Part shown: piece after piece, positions 1-8,841 of the stretch
Position numbering within the stretch: the first letter of the stretch is position 1
Layout of the letters: each line of letters opens with the position of its first letter
DNA from: Prevotellaceae bacterium
GTDB taxonomy: Bacteria > Bacteroidota > Bacteroidia > Bacteroidales > UBA932
Assembly: GCA_031289385.1 (NCBI GenBank)
Contig: JAITPP010000048.1
Location: 1-13,344, forward strand
Reading direction: 5' to 3'
DNA: 13,344 nt
The notes under the pieces: model-generated
The model's input: only the letters and a program-made list of their open reading frames with translations
What the model was told of the DNA's origin: nothing
Databases searched by the model: none
Program-made: the position numbers and the translations under genes

Positions 1-33
1 TTTGTTGATTTGAAAATAAGCAGGCAGATAAAA

Positions 34-67
34 AATAGTGGTTAAAGATTAATGATTAGTGGTTAAT
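34..67. repeat. Left arm of TTAACCACTAAT-type inverted repeats
   Basis: Two segments here recur in reverse complement to the right of the DUF4143 remnant. AATAGTGGTTAA (34-45) matches 927-938, and the 19-bp segment TTAATGATTAGTGGTTAAT (49-67) matches 877-895 exactly. The order is preserved as mirrored arms about 810 bp apart. No transposase or target-site duplication was found, so this looks like dispersed intergenic repeats rather than the ends of a defined element. Confidence 0.7.
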
Positions 68-120
68 AGCGGCTAAATACTAAATACCAACGACTAAATA
101 CTTTTTTTGTTGATTTTAGC

Positions 121-147
121 ACGTAGATTACGCAGATGTTGCGGATT
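121..147. repeat. Imperfect 9-bp tandem repeat
   Basis: Three imperfect 9-mers stand in a row: ACGTAGATT, ACGCAGATG and TTGCGGATT. They sit just left of the 18-bp array, whose unit is itself made of two related 9-mers. I see no gene in this stretch. Confidence 0.45.
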
Positions 148-162
148 TTAAATATTCAAAAT

Positions 163-306
163 CTTTATGAACTTGATAAACTTTATGAACTTTAAAAACT
201 TTATGAACTTGATAAACTTTATGAACTTTAAAAACTTTATGAACTTGATAAACTTTATGAACTTGATAAACTTTATGAACTTGATAAACTTTATGAACTT
301 GATAAA
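163..306. repeat. 18-bp tandem array, eight units
   Basis: Eight head-to-tail 18-bp units occur with no interruption. Type A is CTTTATGAACTTGATAAA and type B is CTTTATGAACTTTAAAAA, in the order A-B-A-B-A-A-A-A. Each type A unit is two similar 9-mers (CTTTATGAA and CTTGATAAA, 7 of 9 identical), so the underlying period is 9. Because 18 is a multiple of three, both strands stay open and would read as hexapeptide repeats (VYQVHK/VFKVHK on minus, MNLINF/MNFKNF on plus). I consider this a by-product of the period and not evidence of a protein. The array is expected to vary in copy number between strains by slippage. Confidence 0.9.
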
Positions 307-394
307 CTCTTCCGCGCAATTATTCTCTATTTTTTTCTTTAATAATCTCTAAAAATCGTCAGTTCATTGACTAAATTTACATGAAAATCGTCAA

Positions 395-808
395 TTGAAA
401 AATAAATTTATTATTTACCGACTTAATGCCTATTCGCGTAATCTGAGAAAAGAAATAAGCAAAGCAGGAAAATGGTATTTTTTTGATAACGGAATACGAA
501 ACGCAATTATCAAAAACTTCAATCCTATTGCAATACGGCAGGATGTTGGCGCAATGTGGGAAAACTATATTATAAACGAGCGCATAAAAGCGAACAACAA
601 TAACGGTTTGGAAAAAGAATTTTATTTTTGGCGAACTTATGACAAACAAGAAATTGACTTGATTGAAGAATCGCCAACCACTATTAACGCAATTGAATGT
701 AAGTGGAGTAACAAAAAAAACACTATGCCAAAAGCATTTAGAGAAGCATATCCAAATGCCGAATGTATGATAATAAACAAAGAAAACTATCTAAATTATA
801 TTTTGTAA
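395..808 (+). pseudogene. C-terminal remnant of a DUF4143-type AAA ATPase
   Basis: The 137-residue reading frame resembles the C-terminal domain of the AAA_14/DUF4143 family of Bacteroidota ATPases. Recognisable stretches are YRLNAYSRNLRKEI, KWYFFDNGIRNAI, DVGAMWENYIINER, FYFWRTYDKQEIDLIEE and AIECKW. The last two give a PD-(D/E)XK-like set (Glu56, Asp88, Glu101-x-Lys103). The family normally carries an N-terminal AAA ATPase of roughly 200-250 residues, and this is absent. The frame is closed by TGA at 368-370, and the only available start is a TTG at 395 inside what should be mid-protein. The C-terminal end appears intact. I read it as a truncated, probably dead gene left among repeats. Translation as a free-standing DUF4143 domain from TTG is possible but less likely. 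Confidence 0.75.
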
Positions 809-855
809 ATACATATAAATAAATGAATTGCAACTGAGATATTTTTTACAACAAA

Positions 856-938
856 GTTAACAATTAACAATTAACAATTAACCACTAATCATTAACCACT
901 AATAATTAACCATTAACCACTAATAATTAACCACTATT
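856..938. repeat. TTAAC-rich direct repeats, right arm of inverted repeats
   Basis: The stretch begins with three TTAACAA units and continues with several copies of TTAACCACTAAT variants. Segments 877-895 and 927-938 are exact reverse complements of 49-67 and 34-45. The rest of the 279-bp gap between the remnant and ligA is AT-rich and holds only candidate promoter boxes. Confidence 0.75.
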
Positions 939-983
939 CTTGTTATTGGTTTTATTTACTGATTAATAATGAATTATGCTGTT

Positions 984-3091
<2,108 letters not shown>

Positions 3092-3094
3092 TTT

Positions 3095-3649
3095 ATGGTT
3101 GAATTTTTTAAGAAATTAATAGGCGAAAGAATTTTGAAAACGCGAGCATCGAAAAATAAACGCGAAAAAGCGTTTTGCAATATCGACTCGATGAAAAGCG
3201 TAGGAATTTTGTTTGAAAACACAGGAAATATGTATGTTGTAGCAAATAAAATGATGAAATTCTTTTTATCGCGGCGAATTAAAATATCTGCCATTGTATT
3301 TGAAAACATAAAACAGTCGGAACTCGAAAACAGAAAACAATTTCCAACCTATGTGAAAATATTTACAAAATCGAATTTAACATGGTATGGCAAACCCGAT
3401 TGCAACGAAACAGACAAATTTATGTCGCAAAATTTTGACGTTTTAATTGATATGTCGCGCAGTTCAAATTATGTTTTCAAATACATATCAACATTGTCGA
3501 TGGCGAAATTCAAAATCGGAGGAATAGAATATCAAAACGACCCTTTCGATTTAATACTTCTTGAAAAATCAGATGACGTAACAAAATTTGTGAGTTTAAT
3601 AATAAATTTTTTATCAACAATAAAAGTACAAAATAATGCCAGAAAATAG
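3095..3649 (+). CDS. Conserved Bacteroidota protein, DUF6913-like
   Basis: This is a 184-residue protein with no signal peptide or membrane segment, so probably cytoplasmic. The N-terminus is basic (FFKKLIGERILKTRASKNKR), followed by an alpha/beta-looking body with strands such as SVGILFEN, FDVLIDMS and FKIGGI. Overall form and position next to ligA fit the small Bacteroidota-restricted family annotated DUF6913, which has no known function. I recognise it by general pattern, not by catalytic residues. It begins 3 nt after ligA and overlaps the TPR gene by 14 nt, so all are probably co-transcribed and translationally coupled. Confidence 0.7.
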   Translation: MVEFFKKLIGERILKTRASKNKREKAFCNIDSMKSVGILFENTGNMYVVANKMMKFFLSRRIKISAIVFENIKQSELENRKQFPTYVKIFTKSNLTWYGKPDCNETDKFMSQNFDVLIDMSRSSNYVFKYISTLSMAKFKIGGIEYQNDPFDLILLEKSDDVTKFVSLIINFLSTIKVQNNARK

Positions 3650-5030
3650 AAAATACATAGAACAATCGGAAAAATTGGTAAAACGATACGAAAACGACAG
3701 ACAACATTATTTTAAGTTGGAAGAATTTATTGCTATTGCCGATTATTATGCGCTCAACAACAATTACAAAAACGCTCTGGAAGTAAACAATACCGCCGAA
3801 ATTTTTTATCCATCATCGTTCGAACTTAAAACAATAAAAGCCGATTTATATATCAAAAACAACGAATTTGAAAAAGCCGAAAAAATAATAAAAGATATAG
3901 AATACAACAGCGATGTAATTACAGATGTATATATCCTCAGAGGCGAAATATGCCTGAAAAAACGTCAGTACAAATCGGCAGAAAAATTATTTGATAAAGC
4001 CATAGAATTGTCTGACGAAAAAGACTTTGCAATAGAATTGATATGCGATTTTTTGGTAACAATGCATCAACTGCAACTTGCAAAAAAATATCTTGAACTC
4101 GCACAAAAAACAATCAAAAATATTAATCCCGACTTGCTGTATTGGCTTGCCAAATGTTATGAAACCGAAGCGGAATACGGCAAAGCGGCAAAAACATTAG
4201 AAAGCATGACGGAAATTACGCCCTTCGACGAATATCTGTGGGACGAACTTGGCGACACGTACATGCTGATAACAGAATACGAAAAAGCAATAAAAGCCTT
4301 TGATTTTCGACTTGCCGTGAGCGATAAAGATGCGCAGGATACATTAATCAACAAAGCCGAATGTCTTAGTATAATTGGAGAAAATGACTCAGCAAAAAAA
4401 TTATACAACAAAATTTTAGACTCCGAAAAAGAAAATATTGACGCTATGTATGGTATTGCAAAATGCTACGAACACGAAAAATTATACGATGCAGCCGAAA
4501 AATTATATTTGAATATTATCGAAAAAGACAAAAAATATATTGAAGCATATTATGGGCTTGCATTGATATATTCAGAAAAAAACGAATTTAAAACTGCCGA
4601 AAAATTTCTGCGCAAAGCCGCCTTAGGCGACAAGGATATTTTAATTGAAATGAGTAAATTATTGCTTAAACAGGATAAAATTGAAGAAGCGCAGCAAACT
4701 ATCGAAAATTTTATTAACGATTATCAATGCACTTCCGATTGCAACACATGGCTTATTTATGCCGAAATAATTTCGAAAACAGACATAGAAAAAGCAATAG
4801 AAATTCTTGAAAAAAAATATACCGAAATTTTTTATTCGCTGGCAGAAATTTGCTATCATTTAGCATATTATCATTTTAAAAACAACAATATACCGCAATG
4901 CCTTATTTACCTCGAACGCGGGCTTGAACTTGACGACAAAATGATAAAACCGTTTTTTGAATTATGCCCCGAAGCAAAACTTAACGAGCAAATAATGAAT
5001 GTTTACTTATCTTTTATAACACGAAAATGA
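3636..5030 (+). CDS. Tetratricopeptide repeat protein
   Basis: The 464-residue protein is built largely of TPR helix pairs. Repeated signatures of the W/L-G-Y-A-F-A-P type can be followed from about residue 30 to 440, for example LRGEICLKKRQYKSAEKLFD, LGDTYMLITEYEKAIKAFD, GIAKCYEHEKLYDAAEKLY and GLALIYSEKNEFKTAEKFL. There is no signal peptide or transmembrane segment, so it is probably a cytoplasmic protein-protein interaction scaffold. Its partner is unknown. Its start overlaps the previous gene by 14 nt and its stop overlaps the transporter start as ATGA, which suggests coupled translation. A functional link to the membrane transporter downstream is an inference from this coupling only. Confidence 0.9.
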   Translation: MPENRKYIEQSEKLVKRYENDRQHYFKLEEFIAIADYYALNNNYKNALEVNNTAEIFYPSSFELKTIKADLYIKNNEFEKAEKIIKDIEYNSDVITDVYILRGEICLKKRQYKSAEKLFDKAIELSDEKDFAIELICDFLVTMHQLQLAKKYLELAQKTIKNINPDLLYWLAKCYETEAEYGKAAKTLESMTEITPFDEYLWDELGDTYMLITEYEKAIKAFDFRLAVSDKDAQDTLINKAECLSIIGENDSAKKLYNKILDSEKENIDAMYGIAKCYEHEKLYDAAEKLYLNIIEKDKKYIEAYYGLALIYSEKNEFKTAEKFLRKAALGDKDILIEMSKLLLKQDKIEEAQQTIENFINDYQCTSDCNTWLIYAEIISKTDIEKAIEILEKKYTEIFYSLAEICYHLAYYHFKNNNIPQCLIYLERGLELDDKMIKPFFELCPEAKLNEQIMNVYLSFITRK

Positions 5031-5983
5031 GAAAACAAACAAATTATATTCTCACATTTTTCAAAGGAATAGCAATGGGTGCAGCCGATGTTATTCCGGG
5101 CGTTTCGGGCGGAACTATTGCGTTCATAACCGGAATTTACGAACGCTTTTTAAACGCCATTAAAAGCATAAATATTGCCAATATAAAATTATTGCTACAC
5201 GGAAAATTTAAAGAATTTTGGACAAATATCGACGGAACATTTATTGCTGTTTTGCTTGGCGGAATTGCTGTGAGTTTTTTAAGTCTTGCCAAATTAATAA
5301 CTTATTTGATTGACAGTTATCCAATTCTTGTATGGGCTTTTTTTTCAGGTTTGATAGTTGCATCAACAATATTTATCGCCCGCAGCGTAAAATGGAATAT
5401 CAAAACCGTTACCGCGTTTGCAGTTTTTGCAGTTTTTGCGTTTTTTATCACATCGCCCGAAAATTCGCCGATAAATTCGAGCGAAGCATCATACTGGTAC
5501 ATTTTTTTATGCGGCGCAATAGCAATATGCGCAATGATTTTACCCGGAATTTCAGGAAGTTTTATTCTTGTACTTTTAGGTGAATATTTGTTTATAATGG
5601 AATCGCTCGCCAAACTTGATTTTATCGTAATAGGAATTTTCTTATGCGGCGCAGGCGTTGGAATTGTTACATTTTCGAGAGTTTTATCGTGGCTTTTCAA
5701 ACATTTTAAAATCATAACATTGGCATCGCTCACAGGATTTATGTTTGGCTCGCTCAATAAAATCTGGCCTTGGAAACACACACTCACAACATTTACCGAC
5801 AGTCACGGAACAGAACAAGCATTATCGCAAAAAAATATTCTACCATCAGTTTACACCGAATTAACAAAAACCGATGCGCAAGTAGCACAAGCATTGATAT
5901 TTGCCTTAATCGGATTTTTACTGATTTTTACGGTTGAATTTATTTCTAAAAAAATAACAAAAGAAAAAAATACCGCTATCTGA
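5027..5983 (+). CDS. popT: DUF368 family polyprenyl-phosphate transporter (PopT-like)
   Basis: This is a 318-residue polytopic inner-membrane protein. The DUF368 hallmark appears twice: GAADVIPGVSGGT at residues 18-30 and ILPGISGS at 171-178. The two PGxSG loops in inverted halves are typical of the family. DUF368 proteins have been shown to recycle undecaprenyl phosphate across the cytoplasmic membrane, returning the lipid carrier for peptidoglycan and surface-glycan synthesis. The symbol rests on family membership, not on direct evidence for this protein. A periplasmic-looking insertion near residues 245-280 (KHTLTTFTDSHGTEQALSQ) separates late membrane segments. It starts in an ATGA overlap with the TPR gene and ends tail to tail with the RiPP export operon, its last 8 nt overlapping that operon's last gene. 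Confidence 0.9.
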   Translation: MRKQTNYILTFFKGIAMGAADVIPGVSGGTIAFITGIYERFLNAIKSINIANIKLLLHGKFKEFWTNIDGTFIAVLLGGIAVSFLSLAKLITYLIDSYPILVWAFFSGLIVASTIFIARSVKWNIKTVTAFAVFAVFAFFITSPENSPINSSEASYWYIFLCGAIAICAMILPGISGSFILVLLGEYLFIMESLAKLDFIVIGIFLCGAGVGIVTFSRVLSWLFKHFKIITLASLTGFMFGSLNKIWPWKHTLTTFTDSHGTEQALSQKNILPSVYTELTKTDAQVAQALIFALIGFLLIFTVEFISKKITKEKNTAI

Positions 5984-6641
5984 ATATTTTTCTAAAAAAA
6001 CTTTTCTCCGAAATAATTACAGTTCCTTTTAATATTGATTGTGGTTGAATATTGTCATTATTTTGCATATCTATTTTTAGGCGATATTTATTATTTTCGG
6101 TGTTTGATGTCAATTTGTATATGTCAGAAATTATGCCCTGCGTTTGATTTGCATTGTCAATATTGATATTTACGGTTTGCCCTATTTTTATTTTTTCTGT
6201 TTCATTTACATCTGAAAATCCGTATATACAATAATTTTCGGTTGGGATATTTAAAACAATTATTTCATTTTTTTTGACAAATTGCTTGTTTTTTACCAAT
6301 AATTTCACTTTTCCATTTTTATGTGTATATAATTGGTAAACAGTATCAATAGTTTGTTCGTAAACAATTATTTCGGTTTTTTCGTTATTATCAAAAACTG
6401 TGTCAATTATAATTATTCCATCGTTGGTTGCTTTTACAAATTCGGCTTGTGGCTCGCTATGAATTGAAATTGACAAATTAATTGTTTCGCGATATGGAAT
6501 AATTAAAGATATTATAAAAAGCGTTATCAATACAAATGCTATAATTGTCATAGCATAACGAACAAGAGCAGGCGGAATTTTTCCTACTATATTTCTGACT
6601 TTTTCGCTCCGTAATTCTATATTTTTATCTTCATTTGCCAT
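5976..6641 (-). CDS. Short HlyD-like membrane fusion protein lacking the hairpin
   Basis: The 221-residue protein follows the exporter gene by 4 nt. The N-terminal IELRSEKVRNIVGKIPP stretch and the single membrane helix at about 29-48 match the Bacteroidota HlyD/membrane fusion proteins that pair with peptidase-type ABC exporters. The C-terminal part is also recognisable: a lipoyl-like half (GKVKLLVKNKQFVKKNEIIV, 109-128), a barrel segment (KIKIGQTVNINID) and the ending KGTVIISEKSFFRKIF. Family members are typically about 400-450 residues, because a long coiled-coil hairpin sits between the two lipoyl halves. Here only about 45 residues (60-105) separate the membrane-proximal strands from the second half, so the hairpin is missing. 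The ends are intact and there is no frameshift, so this looks like a genuine short form. It should bridge the ABC exporter to the periplasm but not reach a TolC tunnel. Confidence 0.8.
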   Translation of the reverse strand: MANEDKNIELRSEKVRNIVGKIPPALVRYAMTIIAFVLITLFIISLIIPYRETINLSISIHSEPQAEFVKATNDGIIIIDTVFDNNEKTEIIVYEQTIDTVYQLYTHKNGKVKLLVKNKQFVKKNEIIVLNIPTENYCIYGFSDVNETEKIKIGQTVNINIDNANQTQGIISDIYKLTSNTENNKYRLKIDMQNNDNIQPQSILKGTVIISEKSFFRKIFR

Positions 6642-6645
6642 AAAT

Positions 6646-8835
6646 TTAATTACCTAATTCTAATTGATTTTTAACAAGTTCGTAATATTTACCTTTTAAC
6701 AAAGTAAGTTCGGCATGAGTTCCCTGTTCGGCAACTTTTCCGTCGTCCAACACTATTATCCTATCTGCATTTTTTACCGTACTCAAACGATGAGCAACAA
6801 TTATTACTGTTTTGTTTTGATAAAAGTTATTCAGATTTTCAACTATAATTTTTTCATTATTTGCATCTAACGCATTTGTTGCTTCATCGAAAAACAAAAA
6901 CTGAGGATTTTTGTAAACAGCGCGGGCAATAAGAATACGCTGCCGCTGCCCTTGACTTACTCCTTGTCCGTCCTGTCCAATAATTGTATTATAACCCAAC
7001 GGCAATGTTTCTACATAATCGGCAATATTTGCTATTCGTGCGGCTTCACGCAGTTTTGGCAAATCTATATCATTTTCCGAAACGGCTATATTGCGTGCAA
7101 TAGATTCAGAAAACAAAAAACCATCCTGCATCACTGCGCCACATTCTTTGCGCCACCACGAAAGGTTAAAATCTTCGAGATTATCGTTTCCTACAATTAT
7201 TTTTCCATCGTTTGGCGTATAATATCCTAAAAGCAGTTTTACAAGCGTTGTTTTTCCGCTACCGCTTGCACCTACAATAGCCGTAATTTTTGATTGTGGT
7301 ATTTTTACATTTATATTTTTAAGAACATAATCGGCGCGAGCGCCATCGTATTTAAAACAAAGATTTTCAATTAAAATATCATTATTAATCGTTGAATTTA
7401 TATGCCGCGATTCGTTTTCTTCGTTTTTTTGCGTATGAATTTCGCTCATGCGTTCAAGGCTTATACTTACATCTTGCCATTGGTATGCAAAATTCATTAT
7501 TTGTTCTATCGGGCTATTGAGTTGCCCTATTATATATTGTACGGCAAGCATCATTCCTAATGTAAGTTCGCCGTTAATTACAGCCGTTGCCGCAAGCACG
7601 GTAATGATTATATTTTTAAGTTCGTTGATACAAATACTTCCTGCCTCCTGATTTTGTTGCAACGACAACGACTGCATATTTACATCAAACAAATCGGCTT
7701 GCACATCTTCCCATTCCCAGCGTTTTCGCTGTTCGCAGCCATGAAGTTTTATTTCCTGCATACCGTTTATAAGTTGATACACAACACTGCGGTTTTTTGC
7801 CTGTTGTTCAAAATATTTATAATCGAGTATGCGGCGTTTTTTTAGAAAAACCAAAATCCAAATTCCGTATAAAATACTGCCTGCAAGAAAAACAAAAAAT
7901 ATTTTAAGATTGTAAATAAACAATACTATGCCGAAAATAAAAAAACTGAATATCGAAAATAAAAGATTAAGAGTTTGAACGGTAAGAAAACGCTCAATAC
8001 GGCTGTGGTCGTCAATACGCTGAAGCAAATCGCCAAGAAGTTTTGTTTCAAAAAATTTCATCGGCAATTTCATAAGTTTTATGAGAAAATCAGATATTAA
8101 CGAAATATTTATGCGCGTGCTGATATGCAGAAGTATGCGGCGGCGAATAAAATCAATTACAGTGCGGCTAAACAGCAACATTAACTGAGAAATAAGCACA
8201 AGCCATATAAAACTTATATCTTTGCCCGAAATACCTGTATCTACAATAGCCTGAGTAAGAAAAGGAAATATAAGTTGCAACAAACTGCCGAACAGCAAAC
8301 CAAGTATAAGTTGTACAAAAAGACGCTTGTATTTTAAAAAATACTTGCCCAAAAATTTTAATTTGTTTTTGTTTGGCGCAGCATCTCCTTTGTTATCGTA
8401 AAAAATATTTGTAGGCTCAAGCAGTAAGGCTATGCCTTTTTCTTCGCCTTGTGTTTTGGTGCTTATCCAATGTTCGCAAAATTCCTGCTGCGAATATTTA
8501 AGCAAGCCGCTACCCGGATTTGCCACATATACAACATAACCTTTGCGCGTTTTTTTTATTTTATATACTACTACAAAATGATTTTGCTGCCAATGAACAA
8601 TACAAGGCAACAAGGCTTTTTGCGCAAGGCTCTCGAAAGCGAAACGCCCGCCTATTGTTCTAAAACCTATACGCTCTGCCGCCTTGCTTATACCAAGCAA
8701 CGAAACGCCCTCTTTGCTGATATACGAATATGCACGCAAACTATCAAGCGAATAATTGCGCCCATAACGCATTGCCACCATTTGCAGGCAGGCGATACCG
8801 CAATCCATTGCGTCTGGTTGTTTGGTAAAGTTCAT
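6646..8835 (-). CDS. Peptidase-containing ABC exporter (C39/PCAT) for the RiPP
   Basis: The 729-residue inner-membrane protein cleaves leaders at Gly-Gly and exports the core peptide. The C39 peptidase domain (1-~140) shows Gln6, Cys12 in DAMDCGIAC and His86 in NHFVVVY. The third triad position is Asn106 (VANPGSG), where most C39 exporters have Asp. The membrane domain with about six helices spans roughly 165-440. The ATPase domain has Walker A GASGSGKTT (Lys528), signature VSQGQRQR (626-633), Walker B FLFFDE (Asp650, Glu651) and an H-loop His682. As I recall, the SQGQ form of the signature is usual in this Bacteroidota exporter group. The gene starts 6 nt after the barrel gene and stops 4 nt before the membrane fusion gene. 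Its obvious substrates are the two 'KGG' precursors of the same operon. Confidence 0.95.
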   Translation of the reverse strand: MNFTKQPDAMDCGIACLQMVAMRYGRNYSLDSLRAYSYISKEGVSLLGISKAAERIGFRTIGGRFAFESLAQKALLPCIVHWQQNHFVVVYKIKKTRKGYVVYVANPGSGLLKYSQQEFCEHWISTKTQGEEKGIALLLEPTNIFYDNKGDAAPNKNKLKFLGKYFLKYKRLFVQLILGLLFGSLLQLIFPFLTQAIVDTGISGKDISFIWLVLISQLMLLFSRTVIDFIRRRILLHISTRINISLISDFLIKLMKLPMKFFETKLLGDLLQRIDDHSRIERFLTVQTLNLLFSIFSFFIFGIVLFIYNLKIFFVFLAGSILYGIWILVFLKKRRILDYKYFEQQAKNRSVVYQLINGMQEIKLHGCEQRKRWEWEDVQADLFDVNMQSLSLQQNQEAGSICINELKNIIITVLAATAVINGELTLGMMLAVQYIIGQLNSPIEQIMNFAYQWQDVSISLERMSEIHTQKNEENESRHINSTINNDILIENLCFKYDGARADYVLKNINVKIPQSKITAIVGASGSGKTTLVKLLLGYYTPNDGKIIVGNDNLEDFNLSWWRKECGAVMQDGFLFSESIARNIAVSENDIDLPKLREAARIANIADYVETLPLGYNTIIGQDGQGVSQGQRQRILIARAVYKNPQFLFFDEATNALDANNEKIIVENLNNFYQNKTVIIVAHRLSTVKNADRIIVLDDGKVAEQGTHAELTLLKGKYYELVKNQLELGN

Positions 8836-8841
8836 ATAATT

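Noticed and set aside
163..306. CRISPR array
   Set aside because: The units are contiguous 18-mers with no unique spacers and no cas genes are present.
128..352. Open frames on both strands across the 18-bp array (hexapeptide repeats)
   Set aside because: They arise from the 18-bp period being divisible by three, and neither shows non-repeat coding signal beyond the array.
5317..5787. Antisense frame of 156 codons inside popT
   Set aside because: It lies wholly opposite a well-supported membrane protein gene and its translation resembles no family I know.
5950..6000. Bidirectional terminator at the popT/membrane-fusion junction
   Set aside because: Only an imperfect A/T pairing (about 8 of 11) can be drawn around 5963-5993, without a GC stem.
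6898..6958. Degenerate ABC signature (VSQGQ instead of LSGGQ) as a sign of an inactive ATPase
   Set aside because: The SQGQ form is, as I recall, common in Bacteroidota peptidase-type exporters, and Walker A, Walker B and the H-loop are intact.
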